Source: JBHHYR01 sp046757585 (GTDB lineage: Bacteria; Desulfobacterota; Binatia; HRBIN30). From it: 62,393 bases of DNA. The position numbers and the translations under genes are program-made. How positions within the stretch are numbered: position 1 is the stretch's first letter; each line of letters starts with the position of its first letter. The stretch covers positions 1 through 62,393 of the forward strand of contig JBHHYR010000002.1 of the NCBI GenBank assembly GCA_046757585.1. The letters are read 5' to 3'. Of the stretch, positions 24,527 to 32,697 are shown piece after piece. The notes beneath the pieces are model-generated. The model had not been told where the DNA came from. It saw nothing but the letters and a program-made list of their open reading frames with translations, and ran no database searches.

Positions 24527-25306
24527 TCAACGGAGCCAGCCGATGAAACTCAGCTGGCGGCCGGTCGTGACCTGCGCCGCCCGATACGAGAAATAGTCCG
24601 TTGCCGCACACTTCGTGCAGGGCCCAACGCTGACAATGTTGGCCGTTCGGACACCGAGGTGTGCTAGGACTATCGCGGTGGCACGGCGGAGGTCTACACG
24701 GGCTCCGGGGCCCTGATCCCTGCGGATCGCCTCGGGCATCCTCCCCCAGCGCCGTTCGAGCGCGTCCGCAAGGTCGGAGCCGACTTCGTAACAACACTGT
24801 CCGATCGCAGGGCCCAAAGCCACGTGGAGAGCAGCTGGCTCGATCCGAAAGGTCCTCTCAAGGTGTCGTACGACGCGCTCTGCAATGCCCGCTACAGTTC
24901 CGCGCCAGCCGGCGTGCACGGCGGCGACGACTCGTTGCTGCGGGGCGACTAACAGGATGGGGACACAGTCGGCCGTGAGCACACTGAGCCCGACGCCGGC
25001 GGTGTTGCTCACCAGCGCGTCGCCCGTTTCCGTTTCTGCTCCTGGCATGTCCACCGTGACCACGGCGGTACCATGAACCTGGCGGCTGGTTGCAAACTGG
25101 AAGTCGCCTTGGAACGCGCCAGCCATGCGCCGCCAGTTTTCCTGCACTGCCTGTGGATCATCACCGACACGACGTGAGAGGTTCAGCTCCACGAAGGGGC
25201 CGCCGCTGACGCCCCCGCGGCGTCCGTAAAAGCCGTGCACGAGGTTGGGGATTGCTTGCCACCCAGGTACGCACAGCGCCGGCACTCGTTGCACACAACC
25301 CGTCAC
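24527..25306 (-). CDS. pgeF: PgeF/YfiH-family peptidoglycan editing factor / purine nucleoside phosphorylase
   Basis: 259 residues of the former 'laccase/polyphenol oxidase' YfiH family. The metal/catalytic residues His-Cys-His are in 'SRQVHGTAVV', 'LTADCVPILLV' and 'VAAVHAGWRGTVAGI'; 'ALGPAIGQCCYEVG' is also typical. Known roles are adenosine phosphorolysis and removal of mis-incorporated amino acids during peptidoglycan synthesis. The start is a GTG five bases after the PrpD-like stop, so the genes are likely cotranscribed. Confidence 0.9.
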   Translation of the reverse strand: MTGCVQRVPALCVPGWQAIPNLVHGFYGRRGGVSGGPFVELNLSRRVGDDPQAVQENWRRMAGAFQGDFQFATSRQVHGTAVVTVDMPGAETETGDALVSNTAGVGLSVLTADCVPILLVAPQQRVVAAVHAGWRGTVAGIAERVVRHLERTFRIEPAALHVALGPAIGQCCYEVGSDLADALERRWGRMPEAIRRDQGPGARVDLRRATAIVLAHLGVRTANIVSVGPCTKCAATDYFSYRAAQVTTGRQLSFIGWLR

Positions 25307-25311
25307 GACCG

Positions 25312-26787
25312 TCAGGCTCGCTCCGAGCAGCAGAGCTTGACCATTTCCCGCAGATTCGCCGAGCTTGCCTGTTCGAGGTGCAAGATCATGTCAATGGCCC
25401 GCTCCATCTTTTCCTTGCGAAGGGTATAACGGGTCTCGCGCCGAAACTTGTCTTCCACGCACTTGCGGCGCTCGTCAAAGGGACGCCCGGCTCCCCCCAG
25501 TGGGACCTCCTGTGCCGCCTCGAAGGCGCGTCCGTCTTCCATTTCAATGCGCACCTTGGCGCCGAACGACATCTTGAAGCCCGTCAGATCGAGGTTCGCC
25601 AGGTCGAGTTGGAAATGGTTGCCATTTTCATCTGAGCGGGGCTTGACCAGAGAGCGCTCGCGCATCCGCTGGGCCATTCCTTCGTCGAGCGTGAGGTGGA
25701 CGCGGCGCGCGAGCGCCCACGTCGCCTGGTCACGAATCCGCTCGCGGGTAAACCGACGTGCCGTCAGGTCCCGGTCGATCAGGGCGGTGGCAACGTTGTA
25801 GCCGACCGTGAAGTTGAGCGTCACCGGCAAGCTCTCAGGTCCCTTGAGGTGTGGAGTCGCCAGCGCTTCCATGCCGACGGTAAGTGGTCCGGCTGCGATG
25901 TGAACGGCCTTGACCTTCTTCGCATCGATCGAGTGCTGCCGGGCCATCGCAACAACGCAGTCGATTGACGTATCGATGTACGCGCATCCGGGATAGATCT
26001 TGTAGCAGAGTGTGTCCGTCAGCCAGACCTTGCCGAAACCGTCGTAGGCGCCCATGAGTGGCTGGCGCGCGAACACACTCGTGAATCCCTCTGGACCGTC
26101 CATGATGCTGGGCAAGCCGTGCAAGCCGTTGGCCGCAAGTTGCGCAGCCTGAACGCCGAGGGGTGCGGTCATGGATGCGAGCAGCGTCTTCGCCTCCGAG
26201 CCAAAGAACCCTGCCTGCACGGGGTACGTGGGTTGCAGCAGCGAGATGCCCAGCGCCGACTGGATCTGTTGCTGGTCCAGACCCAAGAGTTTGGCGGTGA
26301 TCACTGCACTCCCCACCGAATGGATGAAGCTCCACAATTGACCGTTGAGGGTACCCAGCAGCACGGAAGCGCCGGCGCGGCCTTCGATTTCGTTGGCCAG
26401 GATTTGTGCCAGTAGAAAGTCCCTGCCGTTGACGCCAATCTTCTCGGCCAGTGCCAAAGTCACCAAAACGGCCGAGTGACCCGTGTGGCCTGCGAACAGA
26501 TAATCATCATAGTCGAGAGCCATGCTCAGGGCGGTGTTGGCAAATATCGCGTTGTACAACGACGTCCGCTCCGCTGAGGGGATCATCGTGGCTTCTTTGG
26601 TTCCCCCCCATTCCTTCACCGTGCGGCTCACGGTCCGCCCCGCATCCGAGAAATGCCCCGCATGCACGGCGGCGATAACACTGAGGAATTGATTCTTCGC
26701 CTCCTCGATCACGCGGCGGGGCAAATCTTCGAAGCGAGCCAGCGCGACCCACTCAGCGATACGCCCCGTGGTAGAGTCGGTACTCAT
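25312..26787 (-). CDS. MmgE/PrpD-family protein
   Basis: 491 residues of the 2-methylcitrate dehydratase-like fold. It has the all-helical large domain with 'FANTALSMALDYDDYLFAG' and 'GHSAVLVTLALAEKIG', then the lid domain. The family includes PrpD, aconitate decarboxylase and many of unknown substrate. AGGAGG stands seven bases before ATG 26787, which overlaps the upstream phosphatase stop as ATGA. Neighbours (SDR with 3-hydroxyacyl-CoA-type features) suggest acid or acyl-CoA metabolism rather than propionate use, because no PrpB/PrpC is seen. Confidence 0.85.
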   Translation of the reverse strand: MSTDSTTGRIAEWVALARFEDLPRRVIEEAKNQFLSVIAAVHAGHFSDAGRTVSRTVKEWGGTKEATMIPSAERTSLYNAIFANTALSMALDYDDYLFAGHTGHSAVLVTLALAEKIGVNGRDFLLAQILANEIEGRAGASVLLGTLNGQLWSFIHSVGSAVITAKLLGLDQQQIQSALGISLLQPTYPVQAGFFGSEAKTLLASMTAPLGVQAAQLAANGLHGLPSIMDGPEGFTSVFARQPLMGAYDGFGKVWLTDTLCYKIYPGCAYIDTSIDCVVAMARQHSIDAKKVKAVHIAAGPLTVGMEALATPHLKGPESLPVTLNFTVGYNVATALIDRDLTARRFTRERIRDQATWALARRVHLTLDEGMAQRMRERSLVKPRSDENGNHFQLDLANLDLTGFKMSFGAKVRIEMEDGRAFEAAQEVPLGGAGRPFDERRKCVEDKFRRETRYTLRKEKMERAIDMILHLEQASSANLREMVKLCCSERA

Positions 26788-27332
26788 CCGCGTCCTCCTG
26801 TTCTGCCCGCCGCCAGGCGGGGCAGCACTCGCTCGAGGCATGCTTTGATTTCATCCCGGCAGGCCGCGTATACGTGCTCGTCCTGGCCGACCGGGTCTTC
26901 GATGTCTCCGGAGCCACCGGCGAACGCCTTGAGGGTGAACACGCCCTTGTTGGTCACTTCGGGAAAAGCGTCACGCAGCATCCGCACCTGCTCGTCGGTC
27001 ATAGCCAAGATCAGGTCGGCCTCCGCAAGCAGATGACGGTTGTGTTTCAGATCCGTGGACACGGCATCCGACGGGATGTCGATGCCCTCCTCGCGCAAGA
27101 CGAGGCGTGCGTCCATGGACACCAGGGCACCGTCACGCGCGTAGGGGGCGATCCCCCCCGACGCGACGGTGTGACGATCCTGCAGGCCGCGTTGCACCAG
27201 CATCTTGTTCAGCAGCGCCTCGGCAATCACGCTGCGGCTGGTATTGGCATGGCAGATGAACAGGATTTTCCGGTACGCGAGCAACGCATGACATCCGCTA
27301 CCCGTGGTCGGTTGCCGGACACAGGCCTCCAA
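26784..27332 (-). CDS. Low-molecular-weight phosphotyrosine phosphatase-like protein
   Basis: Up to 182 residues. The P-loop is 'CHANTSRS' (C-x5-R-S), close to but not the usual CxGNxCRS. A later Asp-Pro ('DIEDPVGQDEHVY') is in the place of the general-acid DPY, with the flanking tyrosines changed. Such proteins are Tyr phosphatases or arsenate reductases. The start is unsure: TTG 27332 gives an 18-residue lead, while TTG 27284 would start just before 'LLAYRKILFICHANT'. The stop overlaps the PrpD-like ATG. Not next to the capsule kinase, so a Wzb role is not obvious. Confidence 0.75.
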   Translation of the reverse strand: MEACVRQPTTGSGCHALLAYRKILFICHANTSRSVIAEALLNKMLVQRGLQDRHTVASGGIAPYARDGALVSMDARLVLREEGIDIPSDAVSTDLKHNRHLLAEADLILAMTDEQVRMLRDAFPEVTNKGVFTLKAFAGGSGDIEDPVGQDEHVYAACRDEIKACLERVLPRLAAGRTGGRG

Positions 27333-27347
27333 CCGCGAGCGGTCCGC

Positions 27348-28289
27348 TTATCCTAAGCCGCCGGCAAACACGTCGGCAGTGGTTTCCTTGCGCGTGACGC
27401 CCTTGGCCAATTCAGCCTTCAGTTTGCTCCCGAGCGCTGCCGGCTCCCAGGTAGCATGCTGTTGCACCTTACCCACAGAGTGCCACCCTTGCATCAGCCA
27501 CACCGTCCCGCCACCCACACGGAAGACTTCGCCATGCACGTCCGCGGCACCATCGCTTGCCAGCCAAGCCACGAGCGGAGCGACGTTGCGGGGGCTGAAC
27601 ACGTCGAATTCCCCTTCCTTGACTTCTTGGCCCATGAGCCCTGCGGTGGACGGAGTTGCCTCGACGGTAAGGCGGGTGCGGGCAACGGGCGCGATGGCGT
27701 TGCAGGTGACCCCGTATTTCGCCATTTCCCGATCCACCGTGATGGCGAGCAGTGCCACGGCGGCTTTCGCGGCACCGTAGTTCGTCTGCCCAACGTTTCC
27801 CAGCAGGCCGGAGTCGGATGACGTGTTGATGATGCGGCCGTTGAGCACATTCCCCTTCTTGTGTTCTTCCCGCCAGTATTCGCAGGCATGCCGGCTGACG
27901 TTGAAGGTTCCCTTCAGGTGCACCGCAATCACTGCGTCCCAATCCTCTTCGCTCATGTTGAAAATCATCCGGTCGCGGAGGATGCCGGCGTTGTTGACCA
28001 CGATGTTCAGCGCCCCGAAGGTGTCGAGCGCACACTGGACAATGCGCTTCGCACCCTGGAAGTCAGAAACACTGTCCCCGTTGGCGACCGCTTCGCCGCC
28101 GCTCTTCTTAATTTCTTCGACCACTTCATGGGCTGGACTGGTGCTGGCCCCGGTGCCGTCGAAATGGGCTCCCAGGTCGTTGACAACGACCTTGCAGCCG
28201 TGTTGCGCCATCAACAACGCCTCTTCTCTTCCGATGCCGCGCCCCGACCCCGTGATCACGGCGACTTTTCCCTCCAGCAAACTTGCCAT
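27348..28289 (-). CDS. SDR oxidoreductase, 3-hydroxyacyl-CoA dehydrogenase-like
   Basis: 313 residues. N-terminal 'VAVITGSGRGIGREEALLMA' (NAD-binding TGxxxGIG), 'VNDLGAHFDGTGAS', 'IVVNNAGILRD', and catalytic 'IINTSSDSG...YGAAKAAVAL' (Ser, Tyr-x3-Lys). The longer loop 'VVVNDLG' and the overall length resemble the dehydrogenase part of peroxisomal multifunctional enzyme type 2. AGGAGG before the ATG. A C-terminal extension of about 50 residues follows the fold. It heads the minus-strand group with the phosphatase-like and PrpD-like genes. Confidence 0.87.
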   Translation of the reverse strand: MASLLEGKVAVITGSGRGIGREEALLMAQHGCKVVVNDLGAHFDGTGASTSPAHEVVEEIKKSGGEAVANGDSVSDFQGAKRIVQCALDTFGALNIVVNNAGILRDRMIFNMSEEDWDAVIAVHLKGTFNVSRHACEYWREEHKKGNVLNGRIINTSSDSGLLGNVGQTNYGAAKAAVALLAITVDREMAKYGVTCNAIAPVARTRLTVEATPSTAGLMGQEVKEGEFDVFSPRNVAPLVAWLASDGAADVHGEVFRVGGGTVWLMQGWHSVGKVQQHATWEPAALGSKLKAELAKGVTRKETTADVFAGGLG

Positions 28290-28591
28290 GACATCCTCCT
28301 TTCGGAATGAATCTCGCTGACTACGCTGCGTGGTTGTCTTGAAGCGCGTCAGGACAATCGCCGTGTATCTGCCTCGAAAGATCGCGGCTTGTCAAGATTG
28401 CACCACGTTGGCGCCGGATTGCCGAGCGCCGGCGTACCATCCCCTTTCCCGTTGTTCCGCACCAGCAGGTCGGTGCATCGCGGACGCTCGGCAGCGCAGC
28501 GCCAGAACGTGGCCAGCTTCGGGCGAGTGCCCAGCTGGCTGATCGCGCCCCGAGCGCGGCGACCGCCCAATAGTGGGTCGTGCGGGCTCAA
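28290..28591 (-). other. Intergenic gap before the SDR gene
   Basis: 302 bases between the NtrC-type regulator stop and the SDR start on the same strand. It must contain the SDR promoter and probably a terminator. I see a short GGGC/GCCC hairpin near 28525 but no T run and no convincing hexamers. Small frames here lack ribosome sites. Confidence 0.35.
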
Positions 28592-29977
28592 TTAGGCGGC
28601 GTCGTCTCTAGGTGCGATTCCGAGCTTATCCATCTTGTACTTGAGGATGCGACGGGTGGTGCCAAGTAGCTCCGCGGCACGGGTCTGGTTGTTTTGCGCT
28701 TGGCTCAAAGCGCTGCGGATGAGCTCCTGCTCGAACTGATCCACCGCTTCGCTGAGGCGTGTCTCGCCGCGGAGGACGCTCTGCTGAACGGGGTGCGCTC
28801 GGCCATTCGTGGCAAGGTAATGGGGTAAGTCGTCTACCTTCATGATCGCCGTCGAGGACAGGACCATGGTTCGCTCGACCACGTTTTCTAGCTCGCGCAC
28901 GTTACCCGGCCAGGCATACTGCATGAGCAGGTCAAGGGCGTCGTTGGTGAAGGACTTTTCGGGGATGCCGAGCTCGCGGGACTTCGCCTGCAGGAAGTGG
29001 CGAATGAGGAGTCCGATATCTTCTCGACGCTCACGCAAGGGTGGAAGGTGAACGGAGACCACGTTGAGCCGGTAGAACAGGTCCGGACGAAAGCTGCCGT
29101 CGCGCATGCCCTCGTGCAGGTCACGATTGGTCGCCGCGATCACCCGTACATCCACCTTGATCGGCTGCGCGCCACCAATGCGGGTGAACTCTGCTTGCTC
29201 CAGCACCCGCAAGATCTTGGCCTGCGTACTGGGGTTCATCTCGCCAATTTCGTCGAGAAACAACGTGCTCTGATCGGCAAGCTCGAACTGGCCCAGCTTC
29301 TTCGCGTACGCATCCGTAAAGGCGCCGCGCTCGTGACCGAACAATTCACTCTCGAGCAGGTTGTCCGGAATGGCCGCACAGTTGATGGTTATCATCGGCT
29401 TAGGAGCGCGCGGGCTGTGATAGTGCAGGGCCTTGGCGATCAGCTCCTTGCCCGTCCCGCTCTCGCCGGTGATGAGCACGGTGGTCTTCAAAGGTGCAAC
29501 CATGGACACGGTCTTGAGAACCGCCTGCATCTTTGCGGAACCGCCCACGATGTTTTCGAAGTTATACCGGCGTCCCACCTCTGATCGTAGCGCCTCGACT
29601 TCCCGTGCCAGCGCCGCGGACTGAACGGCACGCTCCACAATCAAGAGCAATTCGTCCACGTCGAACGGCTTGGTGACGTAGTCGCATGCGCCCAGCTTCA
29701 TCGCCGTCACCGCGGTCTTTACCGTCTTCGTGGCGGTGAGCATAACGACCGGCAGGGCCAAGGCGCGCTGCTTGATCTGCTCGAGCGCCTCCAGGCCATC
29801 GAGCCCGGGCATCAGAATGTCCAGGAGCACGACATCCAGCGGCTCGGCGTCAATGATCCGTAGGGCCTCATCGCCGGTGCCCGCGCATAGGACCTCGTAA
29901 CGATCCTTGAGCACCATCCGCAGGGACTGGCGAACCCCAGGCTCGTCATCAACAACTAAGACTCGTCGCTTTTCCAT
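28592..29977 (-). CDS. NtrC-family sigma-54 response regulator
   Basis: 461 residues from ATG 29977. Receiver domain (1-120) with the acidic pocket 'VVDDEP', phospho-acceptor Asp53 in 'VVLLDILMPG' and Lys in 'VTKPFD'. AAA+ domain with Walker A 'GESGTGKELIAKAL', Walker B 'LFLDEIGEM', and the sigma-54 loop as 'GAFTDA' rather than the common GAFTGA. A Fis-type HTH closes the protein ('AAELLGTTRRILKYKMDKLG'). Start overlaps the end of the kinase-like gene by 29 bases. Together they look like a two-component pair, although the partner's ATP site is degenerate. Confidence 0.92.
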   Translation of the reverse strand: MEKRRVLVVDDEPGVRQSLRMVLKDRYEVLCAGTGDEALRIIDAEPLDVVLLDILMPGLDGLEALEQIKQRALALPVVMLTATKTVKTAVTAMKLGACDYVTKPFDVDELLLIVERAVQSAALAREVEALRSEVGRRYNFENIVGGSAKMQAVLKTVSMVAPLKTTVLITGESGTGKELIAKALHYHSPRAPKPMITINCAAIPDNLLESELFGHERGAFTDAYAKKLGQFELADQSTLFLDEIGEMNPSTQAKILRVLEQAEFTRIGGAQPIKVDVRVIAATNRDLHEGMRDGSFRPDLFYRLNVVSVHLPPLRERREDIGLLIRHFLQAKSRELGIPEKSFTNDALDLLMQYAWPGNVRELENVVERTMVLSSTAIMKVDDLPHYLATNGRAHPVQQSVLRGETRLSEAVDQFEQELIRSALSQAQNNQTRAAELLGTTRRILKYKMDKLGIAPRDDAA

Positions 29978-31736
29978 TTCCAGTTTCAAGCTCTTCCCGA
30001 CTTGGCAACCAGACGGTGATGGATGCGGGTTCGGCGGCCGATTCAATTTCGATGCGCCCTCCGTTGCGTTCGATCAACGTCTTGGCGAACACCAGACCCA
30101 GCGGCAGAACCGCATCCTTACTGGCGTCCACCCCGTCAAGCAGATTCGCGAGCTTAGCGGTGACTGGATGCTGGCCGCCCGCATACTCGAAGGTGAGCGC
30201 CGTCCCGGTCTTCGCGGGATGGATGGCGAGGGTTTGTCCTTCCTGCAGATCTCGGCTGATGACACGCACCAGGTTTGCGAAGGCATAGACAATCTGGGCG
30301 GCGTCGACAAAGACTGGCAGCGGATCGGGCGGGCGATAATCAAGTGTTACACGCCGTCCGCTCAGCTCCGGAGCCAGATCACTCAGCGCGGGTGCCAGCA
30401 GAGCGTTGAAGGGGACATCGCGCAAGGCCGGGGTCCGAAAGCGGGTGAACTGCAACAGGTTTTCCAGCGCGCGATCCATGCGCTCCACCGCCTCGCCGGT
30501 CAGGCGCGCCACTGCCTCGCGACCCTCCCGGTCACCGAGCAGCCTTTCCAGGTGCTGGGTGACAGTCTTGATCGTGACCATGGGATTCTTGAACTCGTGG
30601 GCGAGCTCGTTGACGATCAAGTCGACCGTCCCGTCAGGCGCTCGTTCCCTCACTGGTGCTCGACTGGGATGGCGGGTGACTGTCTCTTCGGAGGGAACGA
30701 TCCGGCCGTAGCCGAAGAGAAGGTCATCAGCGTCGATGGTGCGGCTCTGCTTGAGCGCGATAGTGCGCGTGAGCACTGCCTCCAGCTCAGCCAGGTTGCC
30801 GAACCAGAGATAGTGGGTGAGTCGCTCGGTCGCACGTTCCGTGAACGTGACCGGATCCGCTGACAGGAGGCGCGTCAGATCGGCGGCGATCCGGTTCGCA
30901 ATCGCCGGGATGTCCTGCGGTCGCTCGCGCAACGGTGGCAGCGTGATGGGCAGGACGCCCAGCCGGTAGAAGAGATCCTTCGCGAGGCTTTGTGACCGGG
31001 CGAGATCCTGTAGGCTTTGCGAGGTACTGCACATCAAGCGGACCGCGTGCCACCCCTTATCGGAACCGAAACCCCCGCAGTCGAGTAGCTCCAGCAGCAG
31101 CAGCTGTCCCTCTGGATTCACGCGGCCGACATCTTGCACGAAGAGGGTCAGGTCCCCCGCGTCGAGCGCGCCCGCTTGCTGCAGCGCCGCACGAGTGCAG
31201 CTGGCGGGGGAGAGCGTGACAAAGCGGCCAGCCGAGCATGCCGTATGGATCGCTCGCGCCAGTCGTGCCTTGCCGGTTCCCGGCTCCCCGCAGATGAGAA
31301 CTGGCAGCGCCGTGCCGGTGGCCCGGCGCACCAGGGCCGCCGCTTCCCTCGGCAACACCGGCCCCTCCAGGATCGACCAGAAACCAAACGCCGGCTGCGC
31401 TTGCACACTGGCCAGCAGAGCCTGCACGCTCGACCGCAGTTTCTCGGGCTCGAACCAGCGCGGGAGAGTTGCGGAACGATTCGCTAGGCTGCGCTGCGGC
31501 CGACCTTCACTTTGCAGCCACAGGACCGGGCGCGCAGCTGGGAGCAACGCTGCCACCCCAGCGGGTAGAGCGTCATCCCCGACGATGAACAAATCCGCGT
31601 CGCTCAATTCAGGCGGCTGGCGCAGGCATTCCTGGGGAGTGAAGCCGTGTACCCGGTACTCGGAACCCAGAACGATCGCGATCGTCTCGCGAATAGCGGG
31701 GGAGCTATCGATGACGCATACGCGCACGCAATCCAC
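29949..31736 (-). CDS. Unusual REC-like / AAA+ / histidine-kinase-like fusion
   Basis: 595 residues; GTG start with AAGGAGG seven bases before. Residues 1-110 resemble a receiver without a clear phospho-Asp. Residues 120-340 are an NtrC-like AAA+ domain with a kept P-loop ('GEPGTGKARLARAIH'), 'DLFYRLGVLPITLPPLRERP' and 'LWFGNLAELEAVL', but no GAFTGA loop and a weak Walker B ('TLFVQDVGRV'). Residues 372-440 are a histidine-kinase dimerisation domain with His380 in 'ELAHEFKNP'. Residues 470-577 are an HATPase-like fold that keeps 'ERNGGRIEI' but lacks the second N-box Asn and the DxGxG box. Probably a sensor or adaptor for the downstream regulator. Confidence 0.75.
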   Translation of the reverse strand: MDCVRVCVIDSSPAIRETIAIVLGSEYRVHGFTPQECLRQPPELSDADLFIVGDDALPAGVAALLPAARPVLWLQSEGRPQRSLANRSATLPRWFEPEKLRSSVQALLASVQAQPAFGFWSILEGPVLPREAAALVRRATGTALPVLICGEPGTGKARLARAIHTACSAGRFVTLSPASCTRAALQQAGALDAGDLTLFVQDVGRVNPEGQLLLLELLDCGGFGSDKGWHAVRLMCSTSQSLQDLARSQSLAKDLFYRLGVLPITLPPLRERPQDIPAIANRIAADLTRLLSADPVTFTERATERLTHYLWFGNLAELEAVLTRTIALKQSRTIDADDLLFGYGRIVPSEETVTRHPSRAPVRERAPDGTVDLIVNELAHEFKNPMVTIKTVTQHLERLLGDREGREAVARLTGEAVERMDRALENLLQFTRFRTPALRDVPFNALLAPALSDLAPELSGRRVTLDYRPPDPLPVFVDAAQIVYAFANLVRVISRDLQEGQTLAIHPAKTGTALTFEYAGGQHPVTAKLANLLDGVDASKDAVLPLGLVFAKTLIERNGGRIEIESAAEPASITVWLPSREELETGNGKATSLSC

Positions 31737-32013
31737 TCAACGGCCTCCTTCCCCTCGCTTCGCGTCAAGCCCCAAAAGACACCCAACGCTACACGCTTTT
31801 TGCCCGGAAAGTCAATCCGGAGCCGGAACTGGTCCCAGCCGCAGAATTCTCTTGAAAAAGTTTAACCGGGCGTGGTAACGATCGATAAGGTTGGGTTGCA
31901 TTGTATTTGGGCGCTTTTACGGCGAGGCGGCCGGGGGCGCTCGTGCGAGTGAGGAAAACACGTTTGTGGTGATGCCGCTAGCGGTCGATACGTTGGCCCG
32001 GACGAGGTAGCCG
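31737..32013. promoter_or_regulatory. Divergent gap between the two regulatory pairs
   Basis: 277 bases between the divergent kinase-like genes. It must hold promoters for both. I searched for a TGGCAC-N5-TTGC element on both strands and found none; the region has an AT-richer centre near 31855-31920. No clear operators. Confidence 0.35.
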
Positions 32014-32697
32014 GTGGAAAGTGCACGGCGGGGCGGTCCGCTACGCGCAGACCACGGCCCCTCGCAACGACCGGAAGCGTCGCCAGACGACGCGCAGATA
32101 GTGCTTGTCCGCCCTCAGGTGGTTGAGGACGTCGGCCACGTCTTGGGCAATTTATTCCAGAGAATCTATCATCTCATCGGTTTGACCAGTGCGACCGATG
32201 CTGCCGTTGCGGCGCAGCTCCAGTGTAGTACCCAACACCTCGAAGAATTCCTCCAGCTGGCTGTCGACTACTTCGCGCCACTGTCGCTGAAGTTGGAGTA
32301 TCTGTCGGGCATGGAGATTGCGCAGGGTCTCGCGCGGCAAATGAGCGATGCCCTCGGATCCTCGGTCATGATCGGCGCCAAGCTCCCGGACGGTGGACGA
32401 TTGCTTGTCGACCCCGGCCGGCTGGCGCACGCTTTCACGCTGTTGGCGTTGCAGCTACATGCAGACGACGGATGCAAGGGTGGCATCGAGGCGAAGGTGC
32501 TGCAGAAGCCGGCGGGCCGCTCCATGGTGCTGCGCGCGTCGATCCCATCGCGGTGTGTGTCGACGCCGTCGTCGGAAGCTGAGGTTCAATGGGCCGTGGC
32601 GGAAAAACTCCTAGAAATTCAGGGGGGTAGTCTGCAGCAGAAGACGGTATCGTCAGGAGAGGTCCTGTGGGAGATTCTGCTTCCCTTTCAGCCATGA
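32014..32697 (+). CDS. Degenerate histidine-kinase-like protein
   Basis: 227 residues; GTG start with GAGG six bases before. Residues 30-95 form two helices in the place of a kinase dimerisation domain ('VEDVGHVLGNLFQRIYHLI'). Residues 100-225 follow an HATPase fold: 'VDPGRLAHAFTLLALQLHA' stands where the N box should be but has no Asn pair, the DxGxG box is missing, and the end reads 'KLLEIQGGSLQQKTVSSGE...LPF' as in kinase C-termini. There is no sensor or membrane segment. The stop overlaps the ATG of the sigma-54 regulator as ATGA, so the pair is coupled. Kinase activity is doubtful. Confidence 0.6.
   Translation: MESARRGGPLRADHGPSQRPEASPDDAQIVLVRPQVVEDVGHVLGNLFQRIYHLIGLTSATDAAVAAQLQCSTQHLEEFLQLAVDYFAPLSLKLEYLSGMEIAQGLARQMSDALGSSVMIGAKLPDGGRLLVDPGRLAHAFTLLALQLHADDGCKGGIEAKVLQKPAGRSMVLRASIPSRCVSTPSSEAEVQWAVAEKLLEIQGGSLQQKTVSSGEVLWEILLPFQP

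Noticed and set aside
28592..29977. GAFTDA loop as evidence of a non-functional sigma-54 activator
   Set aside because: GAFTDA is, to my knowledge, a tolerated variant in this family, and all other motifs are intact.
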